Source: Marinifilum flexuosum (GTDB lineage Bacteria; Bacteroidota; Bacteroidia; Bacteroidales; Marinifilaceae). Taken from it: a DNA stretch of 64,000 nucleotides. The translations under genes were made by a program, and so were the position numbers. The notes under the pieces were generated by a model. It did no database searches and was not told where the DNA came from. It saw only the letters and a list, made by a program, of their open reading frames with translations. The DNA lies in contig NZ_RAPQ01000008.1 of the NCBI RefSeq assembly GCF_003610555.1, positions 2,224,490 to 2,288,489 on the forward strand, written 5' to 3'. This document shows, piece by piece, positions 36,631 to 47,872 of this stretch; the stretch's first letter is position 1, and each line of letters begins with the position of its first letter.

Positions 36631-37230
36631 ATGAAACGAACCATTTTAAGAAAAACAGCATTCCTTGTGGTATTGGCCTTTGTTTTTACACTTAGCGCTA
36701 GTGCAGATGGTGGAAACAAGAAATTAAATAGCGAAAAGAGCAAAGTAGAGTGGTTGGGTAAGAAAGTAACTGGTGAGCACTCTGGAACCATAAAGGTATC
36801 GGAAGGAAGTTTGATGCTAAATGGAGACAAGCTTGAAAAAGGAAGTTTTGTGGTAGATATGGGTACAATTGTTTGTACGGATATCAAAGACGACGGGTAC
36901 AGAGCGAAATTGGAAGGACATCTAAAATCGGATGATTTCTTTGGAGTAGAGAAATATCCAGAAGCAAAATTTGAAATGCTTAAGGCTAAGAATTTAGGTG
37001 AAGGAAACTATGAAATACATGGCAATATTACCATTAAAGACATTACCAAGCCAATTAGCTTTAAGGTAAATATGCATCAGCATGGCAACGATTTGCATGT
37101 AAGTGGTAAAATTGTGATTGACCGAAGCCAATTTAATGTGAGATATGGATCGGGTAGTTTTTTCGATAATTTGGGAGACAAAACCATATATGATGATTTT
37201 GAGTTGACCTTAGACTTGTATCTGCAGTAG
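36631..37230 (+). CDS. YceI-family periplasmic lipid-binding-like protein
   Basis: 199 aa. Signal peptide to about residue 25 (FVFTLSASADG). The YceI lipocalin-like barrel follows: SKVEWLGKKVTGEHSGTIKV, DMGTIVCTDIKDDGYRAKLEGHLKSDDFF, YPEAKFEML, ITIKDITKPISFKV and IDRSQFNVRYGSGSFFD. Relatives bind isoprenoid or fatty-acid ligands. Single gene with its own terminator. Confidence 0.93.
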   Translation: MKRTILRKTAFLVVLAFVFTLSASADGGNKKLNSEKSKVEWLGKKVTGEHSGTIKVSEGSLMLNGDKLEKGSFVVDMGTIVCTDIKDDGYRAKLEGHLKSDDFFGVEKYPEAKFEMLKAKNLGEGNYEIHGNITIKDITKPISFKVNMHQHGNDLHVSGKIVIDRSQFNVRYGSGSFFDNLGDKTIYDDFELTLDLYLQ

Positions 37231-37249
37231 GTAGGTTGATAAGGAATTG

Positions 37250-37279
37250 AAACCGGATTCGAACAGAATTCGGTTTTTT
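37250..37279 (+). terminator. Rho-independent terminator
   Basis: AAACCGGATTC pairs with GAATTCGGTTT (one wobble), followed by TTTTC, 19 bases after the yceI-like gene. Confidence 0.85.
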
Positions 37280-37394
37280 CTTGATAATAAGTCTGTGTTG
37301 GTCATATTAAAATGCGTGTTAATAAAGGATTGTTTTTTTTATATTGTAAATAATTGTATTTTAATAAGGTTAAATCCACTTAAACCCTACTTGT

Positions 37395-38579
37395 ATGAAG
37401 CGAAGTATTTTTGCTACATTATTATTGATTTTTTGTGTGAGTAGTTTATTTGCAAAGGTTAATCCCAAAAACCTTATTAATGCCAATGTTTATTCTACAA
37501 TTTTAAAGGAAAAAAGAGATTTGAGAATTCTATTGCCCAATGAATTCAAAGATACTTATTTCAGTTACCCGGTTATTTATTTGCTGGATGCAGAGTCTAA
37601 CTTTGCCACAGGAGTTGAGGTGTTGAGTTTTCTGATGGACAATCATTTTATTCCTCCTCATGTGGTTGTTGGCATTCCCAATACCGATCGATTTAGAGAT
37701 ATGACACCAGTTGATTCGGTTTTGAATAAAACCATATTTCCAACAAGAGGTGGGGCCGATACTTTTTTACAAGTTCTGGAAACGGATATCTTTCCATTTG
37801 TAGCGAAACAGTATCGAGGCAGCTCTCGTCGTTTGGTAATGGGACATAACTATAGTGGATTGTTTGTAATGCACGCATTCCTTTCACGTCCCGAATTGTT
37901 TGACCGTTACATGGCTTTTAGTCCCATTTTATGGTGGAACGATACGGCCATGCTTCATGATATGGACCTGTTCCTGACAAAAAACTCAAGCGTACGCAAG
38001 CATTTGTTTATGAGTTTTGCCAAAGAAGCTAAAAACATGCTGGAGGCTTGTAAAGAGCTTGCCAAATTATTGGAAGAGAAAGCTCCTATGGATTTAAAGT
38101 GGAAATATGAATGGATGCCCGATGAAGATCATTACAGTTTGTATAGAAAAAGTTTAATGAGTGGAATGGAAGTGATCTTTAGGGATTACAAATATCCGAG
38201 CGTTGAGGATTTGGCAAAAGGTGGAGTAGGAAGTGCAAATGGCTTTTTACGAGATATCATGCTGAATTATGGTAGAAATGAAAAATTGCCATACTCATTG
38301 TTGGAAAGTGTTTGTTTGCAATTAAAGCAAGAAGCAAGATATGATGAAGCCATAAAGTTTTTGACTTACACATCGGTTAATTATCCTGAAAGGGCAGAGC
38401 CATACTTTTATGCAGGTGAAATTTATGAATCCACCGATAAACCGAAACAGGCATTCAAGTTTTATGAGGCAGCGCATCAAAAGGATAAGGGAAGATGGGA
38501 TTATGAGCAGAAGTACCTGGCTATGCAGAAGTTATTGGAAGAAATGCGCAATAAAGAACAAAATAAAACCCCACTTTAA
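37395..38579 (+). CDS. Esterase-D/Fes-like alpha/beta-hydrolase fold protein with TPR tail, nucleophile replaced
   Basis: 394 aa, signal peptide to about residue 20. Residues ~25-270 follow the esterase-D/enterochelin-esterase fold (VIYLLDAES, VVVGIPNTDRFRDMTP, LVMGH, and a C-terminal DEDHYSLY His box). At the nucleophile elbow, where the family has GHSxGG, this reads GHNYSG: Asn152 replaces Ser. A TPR-like tail (about 285-385, ARYDEAIKFL, AEPYFYAGEIYESTDKPKQAFKFYEAAH) follows. It may be a non-catalytic relative. Confidence 0.82.
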   Translation: MKRSIFATLLLIFCVSSLFAKVNPKNLINANVYSTILKEKRDLRILLPNEFKDTYFSYPVIYLLDAESNFATGVEVLSFLMDNHFIPPHVVVGIPNTDRFRDMTPVDSVLNKTIFPTRGGADTFLQVLETDIFPFVAKQYRGSSRRLVMGHNYSGLFVMHAFLSRPELFDRYMAFSPILWWNDTAMLHDMDLFLTKNSSVRKHLFMSFAKEAKNMLEACKELAKLLEEKAPMDLKWKYEWMPDEDHYSLYRKSLMSGMEVIFRDYKYPSVEDLAKGGVGSANGFLRDIMLNYGRNEKLPYSLLESVCLQLKQEARYDEAIKFLTYTSVNYPERAEPYFYAGEIYESTDKPKQAFKFYEAAHQKDKGRWDYEQKYLAMQKLLEEMRNKEQNKTPL

Positions 38580-38607
38580 TACTTTGGATCATAAAAAATA
38601 GGATTGA

Positions 38608-39162
38608 ATGAAAGGGATATTTTTTACTGAATTGCTGGAAATGGCAGAAAGAGAGTATGGCTCTCAGGTGGTAGACAAAATCATTCCATTTTTGGAAGTT
38701 GGAGATCATGGTGTGTTTAATGCCAATATGGATTATCCTTATACACAATTTCACGAGTTAATTAATCGTCTGGCAGATGAAGTTCGAATTGCACCATCAG
38801 ATTTGACCAAGCTTTATGGAGAGTATCTTTTTAGTCGTTTGATTATAATCTATCGTCCACATTTTGCAGGAAATTCGGATATTTTCGCATTCCTGGAGCA
38901 AATCGACTATTTTATTCATGTAAAACTTCAAGCCGATTTTCCTCACAAAGGCATTCCGGGTTTTAAGGCTGAAAGAATCAATCAAAACACATTTGCCCTA
39001 AGTTACCAGTCGAAATATGATCTTATCGATTTGGCTATCGGTTTGTTTATGGGGTGTCAAAAATTCTTTAATGAAGATTTAACGGTCAATGCCGAAATCA
39101 AAACAGAATTCGATAAGGAATGGGTCTGTATCACCTTGAATAAGTCAAGAGTATTAGTTTGA
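38608..39162 (+). CDS. H-NOX (heme NO-binding) domain protein, atypical
   Basis: 184 aa, the size of stand-alone bacterial H-NOX sensors. Starts MKGIFFTELLEMAEREYG as in the family. The proximal heme His is His104 in FIHVKLQADFPHKGIPGF. The YxSxR heme-propionate motif reads YQSKY (133-137), so the Arg is replaced by Tyr. Usual partners (histidine kinase, diguanylate cyclase) are not adjacent. It starts 28 bases after the esterase-like gene and converges with the COG3014 gene, overlapping its stop by 9 bases. Confidence 0.83.
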   Translation: MKGIFFTELLEMAEREYGSQVVDKIIPFLEVGDHGVFNANMDYPYTQFHELINRLADEVRIAPSDLTKLYGEYLFSRLIIIYRPHFAGNSDIFAFLEQIDYFIHVKLQADFPHKGIPGFKAERINQNTFALSYQSKYDLIDLAIGLFMGCQKFFNEDLTVNAEIKTEFDKEWVCITLNKSRVLV

Positions 39163-40566
39163 TTCCATATTGTGGAAAGTATAGAAGCTGGTTTTTCCCG
39201 CTTTTATAATTACCTGAACGTTCTGATTGCTCATAGAACCATTGGGAGAGCTAACTTGTAGGTTTAAGTTGTTCTCACCTTCTTTCAATTTTATCCTTTT
39301 GTAATGTATGCTGTGAGGCAAAGTTTGCCAGTTTCTGGTATCGGCTTTTTCGGTTACGGCATTTAAAAGACCAACAAACATTCCTAATGTGTCATCTTTG
39401 CTGCGGGCATAATTTTCCAAAGCCTTTTTAGTTGCCAGGCGCAATAAGGAGTTTGCCATTTCTCTCAGCATTCTGTCGCGAAGAGACTTAAAGGCAATGG
39501 CATTAATATCCTCTGCTTTTTCCAATTGATAATGGATGGTATCATTCACCAGGATAGAAGCATTGGTAAATATTGGCATTCTTTCACGGTATTTTGGGAA
39601 AGCGACTCTAACAAATTCCAAATCGTTTAATGAACTTCTCTTGTCACTGTCCATATCGCCAACGTAGAAAGGAAAACTAACATCTTCACCTTCGTTTACC
39701 ATGGTAAGGTATCCATCTCTGCTATTTAACGCGCTAAAATTAATGCTCCATTCATCTTTTACCGGACCTAAACCTGTAAGCCAAATAAAAATTAAATCTC
39801 CTTCATCTTTACTGCTCTTCATATAGTCGAAGCCAAATTTGTCTTTGTAAAATTCGTATTCCTGATTTAATCCGGTTAGGGACGCAGTTCTTAGCATGTC
39901 CTCTTTAAGTTGCTGAGGAGCGGGAGTTCCAAAGTTTTTGGTGTAATTCTCTTCGTAAATCTTAAAAGCATTTCGATATGCGATAAAGGCGTTGTTATAA
40001 TCTTTGGAAGAATCATAAATTAAGCCCATCAAAATGTGAGCAAAAGCATCATCGCTATAGCGATTTTTATAGTTCCTCGGGTACTTGTCATTTAAAGCAT
40101 AAAGCTTTTCGTTTACCCTTCGGCATTCAATTAATGCAGATTCTGTATTGCCCAATTCCAAATAGCTTAAAGCTTTGTAGAAATTCAGCATTACATTTTC
40201 AAAATCTTCGGGAACATATGGTTTTGTTGCCGGATTCGTAAGAAGTGCCAAGGCTTCGTTGGCAATGTTTTTTCTCTGGTCTTCAATAAACAAGTCGGCT
40301 TCGTTGAAATAATTTGTAGCCTTTTGGTAATCTTGTTGCATCCAGGCAAGGGTACCCTTATTTAAAAGATATAAAGAACGGTTTTTATTTCTTTTGTTTT
40401 TTGGATCCTGATCAAGCATTTTTTCAGCATTGACAATATCTCCGTTAAGGAAATACTGATTGAATGCCTCATTTTGTGCATAGTAAGTTGCACATCCTGA
40501 TAAGAATAAACTGCTAACAAATAGAATTAAAATAAAGGCCTTGTTTTTAGGAAGCATATAGTTCAT
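39154..40566 (-). CDS. COG3014-family TPR lipoprotein
   Basis: 470 aa. Lipobox LSGC with Cys at 25. TPR-like helices span about residues 30-235 (KGTLAWMQQDYQKATNYFNEAD, FYKALSYLELGNTESALIECR, IAYRNAFKIY), followed by a beta-rich domain and a C-terminal alpha-helical segment. The order fits COG3014, which often neighbours LpoB/CsgG-type lipoproteins, as here. Probable envelope scaffold; precise role unknown. Last gene of the reverse ligA-dapA cluster. Confidence 0.82.
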   Translation of the reverse strand: MNYMLPKNKAFILILFVSSLFLSGCATYYAQNEAFNQYFLNGDIVNAEKMLDQDPKNKRNKNRSLYLLNKGTLAWMQQDYQKATNYFNEADLFIEDQRKNIANEALALLTNPATKPYVPEDFENVMLNFYKALSYLELGNTESALIECRRVNEKLYALNDKYPRNYKNRYSDDAFAHILMGLIYDSSKDYNNAFIAYRNAFKIYEENYTKNFGTPAPQQLKEDMLRTASLTGLNQEYEFYKDKFGFDYMKSSKDEGDLIFIWLTGLGPVKDEWSINFSALNSRDGYLTMVNEGEDVSFPFYVGDMDSDKRSSLNDLEFVRVAFPKYRERMPIFTNASILVNDTIHYQLEKAEDINAIAFKSLRDRMLREMANSLLRLATKKALENYARSKDDTLGMFVGLLNAVTEKADTRNWQTLPHSIHYKRIKLKEGENNLNLQVSSPNGSMSNQNVQVIIKAGKTSFYTFHNMESN

Positions 40567-40584
40567 TGCCGAAGTAGAGAAGAG

Positions 40585-40606
40585 AAGGGAAGACGAATCT
40601 TCCCTT
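40585..40606. other. Intercistronic stem-loop
   Basis: AAGGGAAGA-CGAA-TCTTCCCTT: perfect 9-bp stem with a 4-base loop, no T tract, between lpoB-like and COG3014 genes. Could stabilise or attenuate the transcript. Confidence 0.5.
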
Positions 40607-40614
40607 ATTAAACT

Positions 40615-41199
40615 TTATCGATTAACGTATTTCTTGATTTTCTTATCACCAATCCAAACCAATTCGTTGGTTTCAAGATTGGTTAATTCAAGATTTAGTT
40701 GGTAATATCTTACCTTTTCTTTCTTGTAACTATCAATAATTGAGGTGATGTCTCCTTGAAGGATAAAGTCAGCTCCCAATTCACGTCCCCATTTTTTAAT
40801 GGTTTCCTTAGAAGCGAAATCTTGTTGATCTGCTCTTTCTTGTCTCAATTCTTCTCTTTTGGCACCAGCCTGAACCAAGCGCACACGGCCGTCGTTCAAA
40901 ATTGCTTTTTCAATGTCTTTGATATAAGTATCAGCATCGATATGCTCAGAGCTTTTGTTCATGATTAAACCAACGGTTACCACTGGTTTTTTATTGAACT
41001 CTTTTTGATAATCAGAAATCCAACCTTGATTAAGAACCTGATCAATTAAAGCTTCGGCAGCCAGTTTGGAATCGGTATCGTTCCAACGACCACTTAAATC
41101 AATTTGTTGATCTGGAGAAACTCTTGTTACTTGTCTTGAACATGAAGCAAAACTTACTACTGCAAGAGCGAAAACAAATAGGCGAAATGAGTGTTTCAT
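40615..41199 (-). CDS. LpoB-like penicillin-binding-protein activator lipoprotein
   Basis: 194 aa from the chosen ATG at 41199, which gives a clean signal peptide and lipobox FASC (Cys20). The body matches LpoB: DLSGRWNDTDSKLAAEALIDQ, PVVTVGLIMNKSSEHIDA, YIKDIEKAILNDGRVRLV and GADFILQGDITS. LpoB activates PBP1b in enterobacteria; whether it does so here is inference. A longer frame to 41265 is unlikely. It sits between dapA (69-base gap) and COG3014. Confidence 0.85.
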   Translation of the reverse strand: MKHSFRLFVFALAVVSFASCSRQVTRVSPDQQIDLSGRWNDTDSKLAAEALIDQVLNQGWISDYQKEFNKKPVVTVGLIMNKSSEHIDADTYIKDIEKAILNDGRVRLVQAGAKREELRQERADQQDFASKETIKKWGRELGADFILQGDITSIIDSYKKEKVRYYQLNLELTNLETNELVWIGDKKIKKYVNR

Positions 41200-41268
41200 A
41201 TAACTAATCATTTTTGTTTGTAAATTCAATTTAAGTGTAACTATTAAACTTTTTAGAGTAAGCAATAT

Positions 41269-42162
41269 TTATGCCATACTATTAATCTCTTCCTTTAAAT
41301 TATGTAATTTTTTGTAAAGTGATTCACTTACGGGAACTAGAGGAAGTCTTAAGTTGTTCAGTATAATTTCTTTTTGATGAAGGATGGCTTTTACACCTGC
41401 AGGATTGCCTTCTTCAAAAATAGCTTTAATGATATCGAAAAAGTGATAATGGATTTGTAAAGCTTCGCTTTTTCGTTCTAATGCTTGTGTTACCATGCTG
41501 CTAAATTCATTCGGAAAAGCATTGCCAATAACCGAAATCACTCCTGAAGCACCCAATTGAATCATTGGATAAGTAAGCGCATCATCGCCTGAGATTAGCA
41601 TGAAATGATCAGGTTTGTCTTTGATGATTTGCATGATCTGTTCCATATTACCAGAAGCCTCTTTTACGGCAATAACATTATTCAATTCATTGGCAATACG
41701 AATGGTCGTATCGGCATTGATGTTAACACCAGTTCTGCCAGGAACATTGTAAATGATTACAGGTACCGGGCTTGCTGAAGCGATTTCTTTGTAATGCTGG
41801 AAAATTCCTTCCTGGCTTGGTTTGTTATAGTAAGGCGCAACCGATAAAATTGCATCGATCTTATCAAAGGAATTGAATTGATTGATTTGTTCAACAACTT
41901 CTCTGGTATTGTTGCCTCCAAATCCTACCACCAATGGTACTCTATTGTTATTGGTTTCAATTATAGCATTGATAACAGCTGCTTTTTCATCTTTGGATAA
42001 GGTAGCTGCTTCTCCTGTAGTTCCCAAAACTACCAAATAGTTTACGCCATTGGTAATCTGAAAATCTACAAGCTTGTGTAAAGAATCGAAATCAACATCA
42101 CCATTGTCGAGAAATGGGGTAATAATGGCAATTCCTGTTCCTTCAAATTTATTAAGTGTCAT
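41269..42162 (-). CDS. dapA: 4-hydroxy-tetrahydrodipicolinate synthase
   Basis: 297 aa, typical length. Condenses pyruvate with aspartate semialdehyde in lysine/diaminopimelate synthesis. GTTGEAATL at 47-55, Tyr138 in IIYNVPGRTG, Schiff-base Lys167 in VIAVKEASGN. It starts 1 base after the DUF6913 gene, implying coupling. Supplies DAP to the peptidoglycan served by the adjacent LpoB-like protein (inference). Confidence 0.96.
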   Translation of the reverse strand: MTLNKFEGTGIAIITPFLDNGDVDFDSLHKLVDFQITNGVNYLVVLGTTGEAATLSKDEKAAVINAIIETNNNRVPLVVGFGGNNTREVVEQINQFNSFDKIDAILSVAPYYNKPSQEGIFQHYKEIASASPVPVIIYNVPGRTGVNINADTTIRIANELNNVIAVKEASGNMEQIMQIIKDKPDHFMLISGDDALTYPMIQLGASGVISVIGNAFPNEFSSMVTQALERKSEALQIHYHFFDIIKAIFEEGNPAGVKAILHQKEIILNNLRLPLVPVSESLYKKLHNLKEEINSMA

Positions 42163-42163
42163 T

Positions 42164-42706
42164 TTAGTCTTTTTTTATTAGTGATAGGTAGTTAAGGCTT
42201 TCTGTTATTAAATTATCAATGGATTTATTATTTCCCTGATTAATCATTAAATCCAAACGACCACTTTGGTCCGATGCAGCACCCACTTTACAAGCTGCTG
42301 CTGACAATTCTGCCAGGTATCTAAATGAAATGTGATCCGAATCTGATAAGATAAATAGCAGATCGAATCTTTGCTTCATAAAGTTGATTATCTCTTCAGA
42401 AATGGGTTGCCCCGACCATTTTACATCCTTATTGGTATAGAAAATGATTTTTTGAGCTACACCAAAATCAGGTAATTCATTTGCATTTATCCAACCAACA
42501 GCTTTAACATTATATCCTTTTTTGCTTAAGTCATCCGAAAACTTTTTCACCCTTGGGTAATTCTTATCATCGAGAGTATCGAATAGAATTCCAATGTTTT
42601 TTGCACTTTGCAAGTTGTGAAACTCCTTTTTTCTGGGATTTTTGCTTAGTTTATTATTAATAATGCGATCAGCAAGCTTTTGTTTGATGTTTTGGATAAA
42701 ACTCAT
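42164..42706 (-). CDS. DUF6913 family protein
   Basis: 180 aa, predicted cytoplasmic alpha/beta protein. The segments IGILFDTLDDKNYPRVKKF, YNVKAVGWINANELPDFG and FDLLFILSDSDHISFRYLAELSAA match the DUF6913 pattern seen next to dapA in Bacteroidota. No catalytic motif evident. It ends 1 base before dapA. Confidence 0.75.
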   Translation of the reverse strand: MSFIQNIKQKLADRIINNKLSKNPRKKEFHNLQSAKNIGILFDTLDDKNYPRVKKFSDDLSKKGYNVKAVGWINANELPDFGVAQKIIFYTNKDVKWSGQPISEEIINFMKQRFDLLFILSDSDHISFRYLAELSAAACKVGAASDQSGRLDLMINQGNNKSIDNLITESLNYLSLIKKD

Positions 42707-42812
42707 TTTCAGAATAATAGTTTAAATTCAGACTTGTCGTCAAGAGGCTTTTTATTGCAAACTCATTTGAATTGACAAGTTATGAAAAATTTTTAAGCCT
42801 AATTTATGTAAT

Positions 42813-43400
42813 CTATTTATATTTTTTAGGAGATTGATAACCTCCGTTAAAAACTTTGCCAGGCTTTATCTTTATCTCATTTGCAAGATCATTCATGTTT
42901 TTTGCACTAATGCTTTCGCAAGCTTTAATTGCAATTTTCGCACAAGCTAAAGTATCCTCAAGTGCATCGTGATGCTTCAAGGGAATATCAAAAAGATGTG
43001 CCAATGTGTTGAGCTTATGATTGGGCATGCTTGGCCACAAATTCTTGCTAATTTGAACGGTACACATGTAATCAAAATCTGGATTAGGAATTCCATAAGT
43101 TTCCAAACAGGCACGCAGCACAGAAACGTCGAAACTTGCATTGTGAGCAATTACCATACTGTCTTGTAAATAATCCTCCACTTCATCCCAAATGTAATTG
43201 AAACTTGGCTGGTTGGCTACATCATCTTCAGTAATGCCATGTATGCTCACATTAATTGGGTGAAAATACATTTCAGGAGGTGAGATCAACCATTCGCGAC
43301 TGTCAACAATTACTCCATTTTCAACTTTAACCAAACCAAGCGAACAGGCTGAATTTCTTTTGCCATTTGCGGTTTCAAAATCAATTGCGGTAAAATTCAT
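42813..43400 (-). CDS. DEDDh 3'-5' exonuclease (DnaQ-like)
   Basis: 195 aa. ExoI AIDFETAN (Asp7, Glu9), ExoII AHNASFDVSVLR with its Asp near 94, and ExoIII with His and Asp in HHDALEDTLACAKI near 150, the DEDDh arrangement. Residues such as PEMYFHPINVSIHGIT fit the stand-alone epsilon-like family. It follows ligA after 14 bases, suggesting a shared role in DNA repair or replication. Confidence 0.92.
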   Translation of the reverse strand: MNFTAIDFETANGKRNSACSLGLVKVENGVIVDSREWLISPPEMYFHPINVSIHGITEDDVANQPSFNYIWDEVEDYLQDSMVIAHNASFDVSVLRACLETYGIPNPDFDYMCTVQISKNLWPSMPNHKLNTLAHLFDIPLKHHDALEDTLACAKIAIKACESISAKNMNDLANEIKIKPGKVFNGGYQSPKKYK

Positions 43401-43414
43401 ATGTAATTTTTTAC

Positions 43415-45427
<2,013 letters not shown>

Positions 45428-45722
45428 CTAATTGTGATCAATTCGTGAATAGACTTGAAGAATAAATCATCTTCAGGAATTGTAAAAATAGTAAACCTTA
45501 AGCTTAATTTTACATGCTTTTGGTGGAATCTTTTATTGGTTTAATTAATGAATTGATGCACAGTTGGGAATAATGCCAAATTTATAGACTCAATTAAATT
45601 ATCTGAAATGTCATTTACCGATTCACGTGTTCCGTTAACCGATTTGCCATGTAATTAAAAAGACATTTGTAATAATTTAGTGATACAATAAAATTATTGA
45701 TGTGAAACCTTAATCAAACAAT

Positions 45723-46061
45723 ATGGATGAACATAGAAGAAATAAAAGCCTTTTTGTTGGCATTGGATTAATAATAGTTGGAGTAGTTGTTATGCTTGAG
45801 CGACTAAATTTTCATTCTGATTTTATTTGGACCTGGCTGTATCGTTGGGAGTCTATACTGATTTTAGTAGGCTTGCTATCAATTGTTATTAAAAGGAAAA
45901 TTTTAGGTGGTTTTGTAGCTATTTCAGTTGGGGCTTATTTTCTGTTGGATGAAATGATTTTTATGCCAGTTAATTGGGAAATTTGGTTTTTGCCGATAGC
46001 TTTAATTGTAGCAGGAGTGGCGTATATATTCCAACCTGTCTCAAAAGAATGTAAGAAATAA
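45723..46061 (+). CDS. LiaI/LiaF-like transmembrane protein
   Basis: 112 aa with three or four membrane segments in the LiaI-LiaF-like TM pattern: SLFVGIGLIIVGVVVMLERL, a middle WLYRWESILILVGLLSIVIKRKILGGFVAISVGAYFLL-type block and WFLPIALIVAGVAYIF. Likely a small membrane partner of the cell-envelope stress module. First gene of a four-gene operon; 31 bases to the next gene. Confidence 0.8.
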   Translation: MDEHRRNKSLFVGIGLIIVGVVVMLERLNFHSDFIWTWLYRWESILILVGLLSIVIKRKILGGFVAISVGAYFLLDEMIFMPVNWEIWFLPIALIVAGVAYIFQPVSKECKK

Positions 46062-46092
46062 AGTATAAATTAACAGTTTAAAATATAAAGTC

Positions 46093-46815
46093 ATGAAACA
46101 TCATTATAAAGATCAAGAATCAAGACAAAATAACAGAATAATTTTTGGTATTTTTTTAATCCTGTTTGGCTGTCTTTTGGTATTGAAAAATCTGGATATC
46201 TTTCCTTATTACATGAAGGATATTATTTTTTCATGGCCAGCATTGTTATTTGGACTAGGAGCACTCTTTTATGCTGGGAAAAAGGATAAGACGACTGGAT
46301 TAATTTTAATGGGTGTAGGAGGAGTTTTTCTATTGCCAATTATCTTCGATTGGGGATTCCACTGGAAGGGATTATTCTGGCCGGTAATTCTGATTGTTGT
46401 AGGAATTTTTATCATCAGAAAGAGAAACGATTGTTTGCCTGAAGGTAGAAAAATTGATAGTAACGATTCTGGATATATTGATGAATTGAATGTGTTTGGA
46501 GGAGGCGAGAAGATGATTAATACCAAAAACTTTAAGGGTGGAAAGATTACTTGTTTGTTCGGTGGATCGGAAATAAACCTTACGAATGCAGATTTAGCAG
46601 AAGGAACAAATGTGATAGATGTTTTTGCCATGTTTGGAGGCTGTGTTTTAATTGTGCCTTCCGATTGGGATGTTAAAGTGGAAGTTTCGGCAGTTTTAGG
46701 AGGAGTTGCAGATAAAAGAATGCCAACTGCAAATTATGTGGTAGAACCTAAAAAGGAATTGGTTATTAAAGGCTTGGTTGCTTTGGGAGGTTGCGAAATT
46801 AAATCGTATAAATAG
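46093..46815 (+). CDS. LiaF-like cell-envelope stress regulator
   Basis: 240 aa. N-terminal LiaI-like membrane region (four segments up to about residue 113), then a cytoplasmic LiaF-type beta-helix domain: IDELNVFGGGEKMINTKNF, GGKITCLFGGSEINLTNADL, VDVFAMFGGCVLIVPSDWDVKV and VSAVLGGVADKR. In Firmicutes LiaF restrains LiaS; a similar brake on the next gene's kinase is inferred. Ends 5 bases before the kinase. Confidence 0.85.
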   Translation: MKHHYKDQESRQNNRIIFGIFLILFGCLLVLKNLDIFPYYMKDIIFSWPALLFGLGALFYAGKKDKTTGLILMGVGGVFLLPIIFDWGFHWKGLFWPVILIVVGIFIIRKRNDCLPEGRKIDSNDSGYIDELNVFGGGEKMINTKNFKGGKITCLFGGSEINLTNADLAEGTNVIDVFAMFGGCVLIVPSDWDVKVEVSAVLGGVADKRMPTANYVVEPKKELVIKGLVALGGCEIKSYK

Positions 46816-46820
46816 TAAAG

Positions 46821-47870
46821 ATGAGGCATCCTTTATTACGTAATTTTTATGGAATACCAATCTATATTGGTGCGTGGATTTTATTCGTGTTGCTTCTCTT
46901 TATAATTGGGTGGTATTTTGATGGTAATGATCTATATTCCTCCTTTGTAAACTCATTTAGCTTCTCGTTGCCTCTATTTATTTTAGGAGCATGTGTTTGG
47001 TATGTAGTTCGTTACATCAGTATGGATGAATCCGGAATTTTGGGTTTTATACTTCATCATTTAACTGCAGGTGCGATTGTAGTTGGAATTTGGGTTTCTG
47101 CGGCATATCAAATTCGAATTGGCTTTTTTGGTGAAGATCCAGATGGAATTAACTATTTTATACCATTACATTGGCAGGTGTTTTTTGCATTCTGTGTTTA
47201 CGATTATCTAATATTGGTTTATTATCTGATAATTTATTACCGAAACTTTCAGGATAAAACCATTCAGGAATCGGAACTAAAAAACTTGGTGAAGGAAGCT
47301 GAATTAAATGCTCTAAAATCTCAAATTAATCCTCATTTTCTGTTTAATAGCTTAAATTCGGTTAGTTCACTTACATTATCAAGTCCGGAACAATCGCGGG
47401 AAATGGTTGTTAAATTGTCTACTTTCTTAAGGTATTCTTTGGGGCAAGATTTAAAGGAGTTAAATAGTTTATCAAACGAATTGAATAACATTCGCTTGTA
47501 TCTTGATATTGAAAAGGTGAGGTTTGGTGAAAGATTAGTATTAAAATTCAATTCTACTTCAGATTGTGATAATTTGAAGATCCCAAATTTAATCTTACAG
47601 CCAATTTATGAAAATGCAATTAAGTATGGGGTTCATGAAAGTCTGGAACCAGTAACGATTAATACCAATTGCGAATTGGTAAACCATGTACTAAAAATTA
47701 CAATTAGCAATAATTTTGATCCGGAATCCATTCCGCCAAGAGGCAATGGTATTGGATTAAGAAACATACAGGAACGATTAAGTTTAATTTATGGAAGAAG
47801 CGATTTGATGAAGATTGTTAAAACCGAAAATCAGTTTACCGTACATTTAGAATTCCCACAAAATATATAA
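46821..47870 (+). CDS. LytS/YehU-type sensor histidine kinase
   Basis: 349 aa. Four membrane segments (about residues 14-33, 45-65, 76-100, 117-138), then a His_kinase domain with His172 in INPHFLFNSLNS, and an ATPase region with LILQPIYENAIKYGVHE and GNGIGLRNIQERL. Phosphorylates the LytTR regulator that follows 2 bases later. With LiaF next door, the pair looks like an envelope-stress module with LytTR replacing LiaR. Confidence 0.92.
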   Translation: MRHPLLRNFYGIPIYIGAWILFVLLLFIIGWYFDGNDLYSSFVNSFSFSLPLFILGACVWYVVRYISMDESGILGFILHHLTAGAIVVGIWVSAAYQIRIGFFGEDPDGINYFIPLHWQVFFAFCVYDYLILVYYLIIYYRNFQDKTIQESELKNLVKEAELNALKSQINPHFLFNSLNSVSSLTLSSPEQSREMVVKLSTFLRYSLGQDLKELNSLSNELNNIRLYLDIEKVRFGERLVLKFNSTSDCDNLKIPNLILQPIYENAIKYGVHESLEPVTINTNCELVNHVLKITISNNFDPESIPPRGNGIGLRNIQERLSLIYGRSDLMKIVKTENQFTVHLEFPQNI

Positions 47871-47872
47871 TC

